A DNA stretch of 64,000 nucleotides from Exobasidium rhododendri (Eukaryota; Basidiomycota; Exobasidiomycetes; Exobasidiales; Exobasidiaceae): assembly GCA_026210745.1 (NCBI GenBank), contig CP110631.1, positions 1,736,001 through 1,800,000 on the forward strand, in the 5' to 3' direction. The notes under the pieces are model-generated. The model made no database searches. It was given only the letters and a program-made list of their open reading frames with translations, and was not told where the DNA came from. Numbering within the stretch: position 1 is the first letter of the stretch; every line of letters starts with the position of its first letter. Both the position numbers and the translations under genes were made by a program. Below, piece by piece: positions 20,928 to 31,752 of this stretch.

Positions 20928-23900
20928 TCAACGACTCCACATTGACTGTTGTGTGAAGCGGCTTCGACGAGGAGCATTGGCGGGCGATGCGCCACCTGCA
21001 CCTGTTCCATTGCCTCCTTGTGGGCTTGTAGGACTTGTGGGGGAATACATTGGCGATTGTGGTGAAAAGACGGGCGAAGTAGCATTTTGAGTGTTTGAAC
21101 CATACGTCGGTTGGTAAATGGGGGAGACTGGAGATAAGTTGGAGGGGCTAGTCGGTGACCAAGTTGGACTCGAGATTTGATTTTGACCGTTACTCATCAT
21201 CTTTGAGTTGTATCTGGGAGAAGCGAATCGTGGCGAGACTGCAGATGGGGACCATTGAGGCGATGCTGGAGACATGGAAGGCGAAGCTGGGGAGAAACTT
21301 GGTGAAACAGCCGAAGGACTCCATTGTGGACTTTGCGGACTATACGAAGCAGGACTGGTCGCATCGATTCGATACGCAGGGCTAGTAATGTCCGCCCGGA
21401 AAGCAGGCGAAGCGTTACCAAAGCCAATGTTGGGAGAGGTCGAGTAGCCACCACGCACAAAGGGAGAGACCATTGCCGGAGAAGTCGCATAAGCAGGTGA
21501 GCTAGGAGAATAACCGACCATTGGTGAGACTGGACTGAAACCTAAACCATGAGCAGGAGAGGTCATACCGCCCATCGGTGTTCTCATTGGTGTTTGACCT
21601 GCGCCGAGGTAGTCGTTGAATTCCTCTTGAGCTTGCGCCAAAGGACTGAAAGCAGCTGCCGTGGTTGCTTCGATATTGTAGCCGTATTGTGCGGAAGGAC
21701 TAGTTGAATCGTACGGTGTCATCATACCCGAAGGAGTCTTACTTCCTGTAGGATCCAAAGCAGCTTGCATGGCAGCTTGTGTAGGATTACGATAATCAAC
21801 AATGACATCCTTCAACATCTCCACGTCCAGGCAGACTTTGAAAGCACCCGTGCCCATGGGAGCAATCTGACCCAACAGGACATTCTCGGCAACCCCTTGA
21901 CAGTGATCTAAATTGCCCATTGCCGCGGCTTCCATCAAGATCTCGACCGTCTCTTCAAAGGTGCATCTCATCAAAGCTCCTTGATTCGTTCGGTTGATAC
22001 CGTGGCGAGTGATGGCCATCAATTGACCTCGAGTTGTCATGATGTCACAGAGCAGTGCCAAATGACGATAATTGACGTACGAACCGTCAAATTCAATGAC
22101 GGCCTTCGACTCTCGCAAGACGGAATTTCTGGCCGCTTCAATGCCAAACACTTTCAAGATCTCCACGCAATTATTCGAAATCGTTCGACCGGTGTCGACT
22201 CCATCGACTGCCAATACCTCTCGAAGATTACTACCGTCCGTCTCTAGGATCCACTCTCGAATCTGTTCCCAAGCACCGGTCATGGGGTTGACACGTTGAT
22301 GGACCTTGTCCTGTGAGACAATAAAAACTTTCTTGATGCCCTTGACACCTTTCAGATCGATTTGATTCAGCATGTCTTCCGACAGCAACTTCAAAAAGTC
22401 GTTCTCATCTTGATTCTCATTCTTATCTGGATCGTTGTCCACCACTCGAATTCGAAGTACCAGCTCTTCAGCATTGTCCTCCGAATGCATGACAAACAAG
22501 TCATTGTTGAATGTCTGACTGATCTTGGCGGCCACTTCCGCCATCGTTAGATTCTTATCCAACATCTGCGCTCGATCCAACACCAATCGAAGCAACCACG
22601 CAGACTGTCGATCCAACGTTCTCTCCACCTCCTCATCAGGAATGGCAAAGAAAGCTTCGACAAAGTCTCGATCGTCTTCAATCGTCGTACTGACTGGATC
22701 AGGATCGAAGTGGATCTCGACGGCACTGGTGACCGTTCGCAGAGTGGTGTGTGTCAACGCAGTCTGAATAATCTTTGCATTCTCTTCCGTTTGACTATAT
22801 TCCGGTGTGAGATAGACGCTCAACGAAGGCGTCTTGATGTTCTCGGCACAGTTGATGATCTCCTTCAAGCGAGGAACACCCAATGTGACATTCTTACTGG
22901 AGACACCAGCGTAATGGAACGTATTTAGCGTCATCTGTGTAGCCGGTTCCCCAATACTCTGAGCGGCCAACGTTCCACACATCTCTCCCGGATTCACCAC
23001 TGATCTTGCAAATTGCTGCTCAATCTCGCCCAACACCCAAAAGAAGGCCTCGCGGTTCAAACGTAGATACTCAATGACGTTTCGCGTCGATAAGAAGGAG
23101 CGCAAATGAATCTTGAACAGGAGCGTCGCATTCTCCTGTGCGGCTAGACTGATCGCATCCGTGCCTCGAACAACAATCAGTTTCAGGAGCAAACTTCGCA
23201 ATTCCAAGATGATTTCCTTTGGCGACAAGTCAGACGGCTTTCGAGGATCAATGTTGAACTCTTGCCTTGCATTGAGCACCAATCGAGAAATGTTCATGGG
23301 CAAGTAGACATCGCCACGGTTGTCATGGAAGATTTCTGTTCGCAGCGTCATGCGATCTTTCGTCAACTGCTCAAACTCTTCGTCTAACAGATCCTGCAAT
23401 TCTTGTGACCAATCGCCTAGTCCAGCCTGCAGCGTTGCCTTCTTGAAGCCACCCTCGTGCAGATCCACTCTGAATCGTTTGGTAAAGTCGACGTCACCCA
23501 ATCGATGGGTGAGCAAGTGCTGTCTTTCCACCATGGCACCATCGATACCGTCTTCTCCGTAAGCAAATTGGATCACGCTGTTTGTCGAATTACGCACCGT
23601 TCCATCATAACAGACCATGACGTCTTCCAATGCTTTCACCAGTCTCCTTTGAATGTACCCCGTCTCGGCAGTCTTGACAGCGGTATCGATCAAGCCTTCA
23701 CGACCAGCCATGGCGTGAAAGAAGAATTCTTGAGGTGTCAATCCTCTCAAGTACGAATTCTCTACGAAGCCTCTCGATTCAGGACTGAAGTCGTCTTTGG
23801 TAAAATGTGGCAAGGTACGATGACGGAAGCCAAAAGGAATCCTCTTTCCCTCGACAGACTGTTGACCTACGCAAGCAGACATCTGAGAGATATTGATGAA

Positions 23901-26448
23901 GGAGCCCTTGGAGCCTGCAATTACCATCTGCTTGACATTGTTCCAGTTGGGAAGATCTCTCTCTGCCCTAGAGCCAACAGTGTCTCTCGCCGTGTTCAAC
24001 TCTCTGTTCACTTTCGATTCGAAAGACTCTCGCAACGTCATACCGGCTTCCGGTTTCATTCGATCAAAGCGAGCGTCTTGAATGTAGACGTCTACTTGCG
24101 CTTTGGCACGAATGATCTCTTCGGTAATAAACGTAGCCGTTGCCTTGTCTGCCACTGTGTCCCCAATACCGATACTGAAGCCGTTATGAAGTAGCCAGTA
24201 GTTTACTACCTTTTGACAACCGCCGAAGAAGTCACGGGTGATTTCGGGACCTCTTTCTCTGAAGATGATGTGGATCAAGCCTCCTGCAGCAGCGCCAACA
24301 ACTTTCTTGTTAATCACCCCATAGAAAATCTCTCCATTCTCGATGCAGACGCCATCATCGGAAGCGTTGTTCGTAGTCGCTTTGACCGGATCGCCCAGGA
24401 AGACATTGATACCCTTGGGAATACACATAGAGATAATCTGCTTTCCCGACCAGTAGGGCTTGGGTTTCAGAATGCAAGGCATCGGCACAACACCATCCCA
24501 ACCGGGGACCCAGAGCAGAATGTTTTGCAATTGATCGTAGTCTAGCAGACAATCTCTCAGTGTGAACTTTCGAACACCACAAAGCGTGTCTTGGACGATT
24601 CCCATGACGGGCTTGTTAGCTTGTGGAGACACAATCTGTCGAGGTACCCAGGCAATCTGACTCAGCTCTGCTCGAGTTTCTTCACTTTGTGGTACGTGCA
24701 AGTTCATCTCGTCTCCATCAAAATCGGCATTGTAAGGTGATGTTACGGAAAGATTCAATCGAAAGGTGGAATAGTCCATCAGCTTGACACGATGACACAT
24801 CATGCTCATCTTGTGTAGACTGGGCTGGCGATTGAAAAGAACAAAATCACCGTCCTTGAGGTGTCTCTCCACAGTCCATCCAAATTGCAAGGCCATGTCT
24901 GCTCTTCGATTGTACTTCAGATCGATCCTCTCGCCTGTATCTCGGACGACATAACGTGCTCCAGGCCATTCATTTGGCCCGTTCCGAACAAGTTGTTGAA
25001 GGTAGGAAATGTTGTAAGGCGTGACTTTTTCTGGATATGTCAGATTTCTCGCAATACTCTTAGGCACACCTACTTGATCCAAGTCCAAATTTGGGTCACC
25101 CGTGATGACGGTACGAGCAGAAAAGTCCACTCGTTTTCCCATCAGGTTACCACGTAATCTTCCTTCTTTGCCTTTGAGTCGAGCTCGAATCGACTTGACC
25201 GGGCGACCAGACTTTTGCATCGCTTGCGGAATGCCAGCAATGTCGTTGTCCATGTAGGTGGCGCAATGGAACTGCAATAGATCTTCAAATTCACCTACGA
25301 TGTGTGCAGGTGCTCCTTCTTGTTCAAACTTTTTCAATTGTGTACTGGCTTTGATGATGTCGGCTAATTTGTACGTCAAGTCATCCTCACCTTTTGCTGA
25401 TCCACCTTCTGCAACACCAGGTCGGACAGGAGGTGGCGCAACGGGAAGGACAGAGATGATCATCCATTCTGGCCTAGCCTCGTAAATGGACAGTCCCATC
25501 AATTCAATATCTTCGTCGCTGATTTTTTTTAGTATTTGAAGTGCTTCCGAAGCAGGCAGTAATCTCTTCTCTGGCTGCCCGCCTTTGCTCCCTTCGCCCT
25601 CTTCATCGTCGTCTTTGCCCTTCTTCCAGCTGGCGTACATCTTCAGACCTTCTCTTCGAATGACAGGTTGCGTGTGACCACATCCACCATGCCCTATCTC
25701 GTCTTCATTACCCATGTCCTCTTCTTCTTTGACCGGGTCTGCATCACAGACGAGTTTCTTTTGACACACTTGCCAGACTCCATGAAATCGCCTTAGTCGG
25801 GAAAAGGCACTGCCACCTTGTGTTCCCGCAATCACGCTCGCAAATAGGGGATCCGTATGCTATCGAGAGAAGGTCGTGGAAGGATAACGTGGATCAGCAT
25901 AGGATGCTCATAAATCTTCATCCTGTGCGCGCATCCTTGTCAACTCACCACATCCGCTTTAAGCTTACCACAGTGAAAACAGACACTCTCCAGTATCTTC
26001 TTGACCTTTTTGATAAATCCTATATGATACACAGGTCGAGCCAAATCAATGTGACCAAAATGACCAGGACAATCGTTCATCGATTCACCACACGTTTGAC
26101 ATTTGAAGTTTCGATCCGTCGTTCCCAACCGAGGATCAGACAACCCACCAACCAGGTTCTTGCCATTCTCATCTCTAATATCACTGAATTCCACTTTGAG
26201 AACGGACATGCTCCGCTGTGAAACAGAGGATCAATCATCAGTAGACTGTTTTCTCAACAGTCATAGTCGCGCATAATCTGAATTTTATTTCCTCCTCGCT
26301 CAAGTCCCCACCCCCCCCCCCCCTCCCTGACCCCCACTCTCCTTTCCCTGATACTTACAATCTCATCAGGACTCAAGACACCAAACTGCACTTCCTTGAC
26401 CACCCTTTGCTTGGCGGCCGAGTCGGTGAAGCGGCCATGAGCAGCCAT
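20928..26448 (-). CDS. RPB1: RNA polymerase II largest subunit with degenerate CTD
   Basis: Three exons (26359-26448, 25949-26215, 20928-25859) give 1762 residues. This is the catalytic subunit of RNA polymerase II. The N-terminal clamp zinc site ([18 protein letters not shown]) comes first, followed by [16 protein letters not shown] and the metal-A motif [16 protein letters not shown]. Next are [14 protein letters not shown], the bridge-helix region ([19 protein letters not shown]), and the trigger-loop region ending [20 protein letters not shown]. The globular body is fully conserved. The C-terminal domain (about the last 215 residues, DNA 20928-21570) is abnormal. It has roughly 34 SP dipeptides but only three YSPxSP units, with Trp, Phe, Leu or Met often at the Tyr position, and it ends in a basic tip (APRRSRFTQ). 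Intron 1 contains a long G tract. The gene is divergent from VPS27. Confidence 0.97.
26306..26335 (-). repeat. G tract with quadruplex potential in RPB1 intron 1
   Basis: On the RPB1 coding strand the runs are G5, G3, G13 and G4, separated by 1-3 bases, all within the first intron. On the plus strand it is a C tract interrupted twice. Homopolymers of this length are also prone to sequencing error, so the exact count is uncertain. Confidence 0.65.
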
Positions 26449-26875
26449 GATGACAGACGAGCAGGTACTGTACTATCGAAAGCAGAAAGTCCGTTGTTTT
26501 TGTGGCGACGAATGTCGCTCTTCAGAAAGGGATTCATTCTGGCGCGCGACTCACCAGACCTCCGGCCGAGAGAAGCGCACATGGTTTTCCCCCTCACTGG
26601 CTCAGTCGCGATTGAGGCCCTCTCCACTCGAAGTGGATTGATTGCAAGTCGAGCTTACCGGCCAAAGATCTCTACCAGCAACCACCAGACTTTCCCCGCT
26701 CGATTACGGCTCCTCCAGAGTGCTCTGCGCCACACACAGCTGACTGTCGATAAGGCTGATAGCGTTCGAGTGTGCTCCTCAATTCAGTCACCAGAGTTAC
26801 ACCTTATTCAACACACTTCCGTAACGCTCGCCACAGTCTTGCTCAACGAAACAGTCCCATCGTGCATTGCTCAAT
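26449..26875. promoter_or_regulatory. Divergent promoter, RPB1 and VPS27
   Basis: 427 bases separate the two start codons. No TATA box or known factor site is obvious. Several short ORFs here have no support as coding sequence. Confidence 0.45.
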
Positions 26876-29344
26876 ATGGCAGCCCTATTTGGAGGATGGG
26901 GTGCAGATCCCTTCTCTGAGAGTGTAGACAAGGCAACGTCAGAGCTGTTACCAGCAGGGCAAGAAGACATAGCTCTCAACCTGGAAATCTGCGATCAGGT
27001 AAGGGCAAAGCAAGTGCCTCCCAAGCAGGCCATGCAAGTGATCAAAAAGAGACTCGGAAACAAGAACCCAAATGTGGTACTATTGGCACTAGGGGTGAGT
27101 CAGTGAGATTTGAGCTGCAAAAAGAGAGAGACTAGAGGAAGCATGCTGATGAAATCTCCTATCGGCTAGCTGACCGACATCTGTATCAAGAATGGGGGTG
27201 ATCACTTTCTTGCCGAAGTTGCCTCCCGAGAGTTCATGGATAACCTCGTCTCGATCTTGCGAAGTCCTGCCGGAGTAAACAATGACGTGAAAGTGAAGGC
27301 TCTTAGTCTTATACAGAATTGGTCGCAGATTGCCGAAGCAAAACCACTGCAAATGGGATACATCAGCGAGACGTACAAATCACTCAAGAGAAGTGGCTTC
27401 GATTTTCCTCCAATGGACTCGAATGCCTTTGTCAGTGCTGCACTGGTCGAGACAATGACGGCACCGGAATGGATAGACGGTGATGTCTGCATGCGCTGCA
27501 GAACCGCCTTCACCACATTCAACCGCAAACACCACTGTCGCAATTGTGGTAATGTCTTTTGTCAAGACTGCTCGAGTAAATCGATGGCTTTGCCTTGGTT
27601 CGGCGTAGGTCAAGATGTCAGAGTGTGTGATGGATGTTATGCCAGAAAGTCGCCACCGAAAGTAAACAAGCTGGAGAGGTCGACATCTACTCAGATCCCT
27701 TCCTCCGGGCGAGGAGGTGCAGGATCACATCATCGATCTCGTACCTTGGATGGTGATGTGAAGAAGAGCAAGTCATCAAGAGAAGACGATGACTTGGCAT
27801 TAGCGATCAAGATGTCGTTAGAATCGAGTTCCGCTTCTGGCTCTGGTTCTCGTCCAGGGTTTGTGACATCTCAACCACCAGTCAAGGAAGGGAGACCCAC
27901 GAGGCAGGCCGATGGAAGGATGCTCGAAGGCACTGACACAGACGACGATCCTGACTTGGCGGCTGCTATCGCCGCCAGTTTGCGCGACTTTGCCATGCCA
28001 GTACCATCCGCCCCTGATGGTGGCTTCGACGACGGGAGGGCTACACCCAGACCAAACGAATACGGCTATACAAATATATCCGAAGTAGGAGAATCACGCT
28101 TACCTCTCCCTCCTTCGCTAGATCTGCCAGCACCTGATATGGATGCTCTTCTAAGTTTTGCGCAGGATGCTTCGGCGCAAGAAGCTTATGCTCGTCAACA
28201 CGGCCAATGGCAGGGAAGATACCAGCAGCAGAAGACGCAAGAATTGTATGAAAGAGCGACAGCAGCACGACCTAAAATGGCGCGAAATCTTGATGAAGCG
28301 ACCCGAAGACACGGTGTTCTCATCTCGATGCACGACAAATTGACTGAAGCAGTCCGACTCTACGATCGACTGCTCGATGCGCAGATGTCAAGACCAGCCA
28401 TGTATGCTTCACCTTATTATGCTGGCTCTTCTGCAGCGCTTGCTCCTCCCTCCTTTGCTGGTCAAGTTCCGTATATGGACAACTCGACCATGTACCCGTC
28501 TCTTCCTCCTCAGCAGGGCAACAATGGGTACGGCGAACCAGAGCATCACCAATACATACAAGAACAGCAGCAGCATCACCCTCAGACCCTCTACCCACAG
28601 CAGCAACGACCTTATCACCAGCAGCCCCAACAGGTGGGATCACCAGCACCATCCAGTATGTCGTATGCACCGATGGAAAGTCCCAACCCGTATCACTCTC
28701 ATCAAGCACCGCAGTATTTTACTTCTCAATCCTCATATCCGATGACGATGTCGTCTCAGCCAGACGTCTCGCAATCGCAATACTCGCAGCAGCAGCAGCA
28801 GCAGCAGCACCAACAACAACTACAACAACACGTAGTACAACAACCTCTTCACCAGCAGTTTGCGAGCGCAGCAGCTAGTGCCCCTCTTCCTCCCCTATCC
28901 TCTGCCTCGTCTCAGGTGACTGGATCGTCCAACGCGAATAATCACTGGCAAGCGCTCGATTCTCTTCCATCTGCACCCAATAGTAAAAATTTCAGTGAAC
29001 CTTGGACGACGCTCAGTCCACCTTCTCAGGATCCAGCTCATGGCTCCATCTACGGCAACATTCCCAATCTGCCCCAATTCGAAGCACTCCCTGCCCACGA
29101 GCAACAGCTGCCGCAGCTACCATCAGCTCCTGGTCTCACGTCACCACCTTTAGTTCACGACTCGATTGATCGCAATACTCTTCACATGAACGGACAGGAT
29201 GATGAGTCCGGGTGGAGGGACATTCCGATCAAAAAGATTGATTCCACTTCGGACACTCCCTTGGATTCGGCCCGAGTCATCTCGTCACCCTATACGGCGC
29301 AGCCGTGGACTCGTCCCGTGGAGACACCATTGATTGATCTGTAG
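26876..29344 (+). CDS. VPS27: ESCRT-0 subunit Vps27 (VHS-FYVE-UIM protein)
   Basis: Two exons (26876-27094, 27170-29344) give 797 residues. Vps27/Hrs with Hse1 forms ESCRT-0, which gathers ubiquitinated cargo on endosomes. A VHS domain covers residues 1-145 (ALGLTDICIKNGGDHFLAEV across the splice). A FYVE zinc finger is at about 177-234, with the PI3P-binding RKHHCRNCGNVFC core. Two ubiquitin-interacting motifs follow (DDDLALAIKMSLES near 280, DPDLAAAIAASLRDF near 335). The long C-terminal half is Gln/Pro/Ser-rich with poly-Gln. The protein ends in PLIDL, a clathrin-box-like tail as in yeast Vps27. The Met after LLN is the first ATG in frame. Its stop lies only 19 bases from the stop of the next, opposing gene. 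Confidence 0.95.
28786..28809 (+). repeat. CAG trinucleotide run in VPS27
   Basis: Eight CAG codons encode poly-Gln, followed by more CAA/CAG-rich sequence. The run sits in the disordered C-terminal half of Vps27. Confidence 0.8.
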
Positions 29345-29363
29345 CGGACCACAACCTCTATCT

Positions 29364-30251
29364 TTATGTCTCGGTAGCTTTAATGAGGAGCGGTAGCATG
29401 CCTTTGAGAAGACGAAGAAAGAGAGCGAGAGATTTAGCTGAATTCTTAAGCCCGAGTACCATGAGATTCGCGTCGCAAAGTCCACACACTTACCTCCCGT
29501 CTTTGGCTTGAAGTCGTCGTGCCCAACAGCTCGAAAGAGTGCCTGCATGGTGCCACTGTGCGAAGTGATGTTGATCACATCGTGACCTTCCGAGCGATCA
29601 AAAATGAGCGATAGTGCGTCTTGCAAGCGCTGTGTCATCTCTTCTTCACTTTCTCTGTATTCGGACTGTGTGTGTGTGTGTGTGTGTGTGAAAGGATGTC
29701 AGCGACCAATGCAGACGCCATTCCCCTTCGACTATAAATGCACACCCACCATGAAAAGAGTGTCTTCTTCATCGATGGCAGAATCTATCGTCCAACCCTT
29801 TCCTTGCCACTGTTCACTTATCTTACTCTTTGTGCTCCTCTGGTCACACGTATGTCTATCCTTGAAATTCTCTCGAATGCACTCTAAAATGATGGGACTA
29901 TGACCCTGTCCTTTCTTGATCAATCCCTCGAATGTCAATTCTAGCGTCTTTGCTGATCGCACCAAAGGGGAAGAGTAGCATAGAGTTGGAAAAGGGGGTG
30001 GATCGTTGGGCGATGATGGTGATGAAGCGTTGGAGAGTAGCGATTTCCAGATCAAGTTTGCGTCTCTTGCCTGGCCTTCACCGATCTCAGTGAGAGGAGG
30101 ATCAGGTCCCCACACTGCCCCTTTACCATCTCCCGTGAGTAGTGACCAATGATCATCCCACGCTTGAGTGCCGTACTTGACAAAAGAGCAGAATGGAGGA
30201 CGATAAGTTCGTACTCTTTACGAGCTGGCAGGACCAACAGTGTTTCCCCTT

Positions 30252-30284
<33 letters not shown>

Positions 30285-30698
30285 ATTCATCTCACCTTCT
30301 CTTCGGCTACGTTGTGAAATCCTTCACCATGTCGAGCAGCGTATACAATCTTGTAGTGCTCTTTCGTCTGCGATGATTTGGCGTTCAAGTCTTTGAGCGG
30401 TGCATGTGAGAAAGACATGTCAGATCTCTGCTACCGTTGTCTGAAGTTAGGCCAACCTACCTTTGACTTGTTTCACCAGCGTGCTCCATGATATCGATGG
30501 TTCTAAGCCAAAATTAGGCGCAATCGCTGGCAAATCTTCATTTCGAATGGCAGGGTTCGTGTAAAGGAAAACGTTTGGTTGAGCCTGAAAATCATAGCGA
30601 AAGAAAATTATTGTAAGAAGTGACATTCCTCTTACTTCCGCTCTCTCACTGATACTTACTTGAAAGGCGTATTTGGATCTGGTCAGTCGAAAGGACAT
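29364..30698 (-). CDS. Phosphoglycerate-mutase-like phosphatase (PMU1-like)
   Basis: Six exons at about 30660-30698, 30462-30585, 30296-30390, 29750-30175, 29494-29665 and 29364-29401 give about 297 residues. The first two exon edges are good to one or two bases. The histidine phosphatase motif reads ARHGEGFHN, with the catalytic His in RHG. YGTQAWDDHWSLLTGDG and WGPDPPLTEIGEGQA follow, as in the fungal Pmu1-like group. The second conserved His is in ITSHSGTMQALF, and the C-terminus GMLPLLIKATET is the usual ending. Members are cofactor-independent phosphatases of uncertain substrate, not glycolytic mutases. The first residues (MSFRLTRSKYAFQAQP) are neither a clear targeting signal nor a membrane anchor. 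Confidence 0.85.
29667..29690. repeat. TG dinucleotide run in an intron acceptor
   Basis: About twelve TG units on the plus strand read as (CA)n on the coding strand of the phosphatase gene. They end directly in the CAG acceptor of its fifth exon. Confidence 0.8.
30253..30278. repeat. CT dinucleotide run in an intron
   Basis: About thirteen CT units lie in the third intron of the phosphatase gene. They read as (AG)n on its coding strand. Confidence 0.8.
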
Positions 30699-31053
30699 GT
30701 TGACGTGATGTCGCCCTGGAAGCTCTGCCCGATGTGTGCAAACGAGGAAAGGGCTTGCAAGAAGTATTGCAGAGAAGGGTGGCAGGCAGAGAGCACTTGA
30801 CGCGAGGACGTGCGAAGACGCCCACAGCTAGAAATAGGACTCTCACTTTCTCCGACCTAGGGAACACATTTTGTTGATATCAGACAGGGAATGTATAATG
30901 AGTAAAGAATGTGGCAGAACAGTACAAGCGAGAGCATGAGAGCATATGTGGGATATTGTACAAGTGAAAGAATCGTGCAGAAAGGAAGACAGAAAAAGCA
31001 AGGAGCAGCGAGCGACAAGGACGAAGAAGAAGGAGGAGAAAAGTGAACAACAA
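30699..31053. other. Intergenic region between two minus-strand genes
   Basis: 355 bases lie upstream of the phosphatase gene and downstream of the ubiquitin-fold gene. Hydrophobic ORFs here (for example one ending at 30857) overlap the last exon of the ubiquitin-fold gene out of frame and are not supported. Confidence 0.4.
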
Positions 31054-31752
31054 CTAGCATATAATGCAATTGCAGCAACCTGACGTCGCTGTTGCCTTCT
31101 TCAACGAATCTTCTGGAGGTCGACAGAAAGATGAAGCGAGACGAAGATGATCAGTTCCACCGCCCCAGATTCGTCCTCGACATGTACTGCAAGCACTCAC
31201 CATCGCCGTCTTCCTTGGTCCGAGCCTGCCGTAAGAGTAGATGCACCACAGTACCTTTCCCCAAAGGCATTCCCCTCAATGTCGGGGGAGCAGATGCAGA
31301 TTGTTCGCCAGACCCAGGTGAAAGAACAAATTTGTCCTCCAGAATGTGTCCAAGATGAAGCAGTCGGATTGCGCTAGGATTCATTGGTCTTGGTGGCCAA
31401 TCTGCGAAAGCGTTCACGAATGTTAGCCTCTTCAAACCAAATTTCTCTTCATCAAATCAAGAGTGCTCTCACCTTGGGGCCAGTCCTCCCAGATTGTCTC
31501 TCTGACTTCCTTTGCAGTTTTCTGAGCATCAAAGTCAAAGAACTTCCGCTGACCAGATATCAAAAGAACGTCCAGTCTGACCTTGTCGGAAGGTACTGTG
31601 TTGGCACTTCGAGAGGTCATTTTCGAGACGCTGATGCCATTTTTTAGTGTTGCCTCTGCTGCACCGGTGGTCACGGTAGGAGGCGAAGAAGACACTCCCA
31701 TCATGATCTCCTTAGTTGCGTTCGGATGGGAAACATCTGTCGCTGCTGACAT
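31054..31752 (-). CDS. Membrane-anchored ubiquitin-fold protein (UBL3/MUB-like)
   Basis: Three exons (31473-31752, 31201-31401, 31054-31088) give 171 residues. After a Ser/Thr-rich N-terminal 50 residues comes a ubiquitin-like fold: VRLDVLLISGQRKFFDFD, an ETIWEDWP helix, IRLLHLGHILEDKF and GTVVHLLLRQA, matching the UBL3/MUB pattern. The 35-base final exon adds GCCNCIIC at the C-terminus. CIIC fits a CaaX prenylation box with neighbouring cysteines for palmitoylation, the known anchor of this family. Plant MUBs recruit E2 enzymes to the plasma membrane, and animal UBL3 acts in vesicle sorting. No di-glycine tail is present, so it is not conjugated like ubiquitin. The gene is divergent from the DUF427 gene. 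Confidence 0.85.

Noticed and set aside
23457-24194. A 245-codon plus-strand ORF
   Set aside because: It lies antisense to the most conserved part of RPB1 and shows no protein features.
30857-31078. A hydrophobic 73-codon minus-strand ORF
   Set aside because: It overlaps the last exon of the ubiquitin-fold gene in another frame, and its hydrophobicity comes from T-rich sequence.
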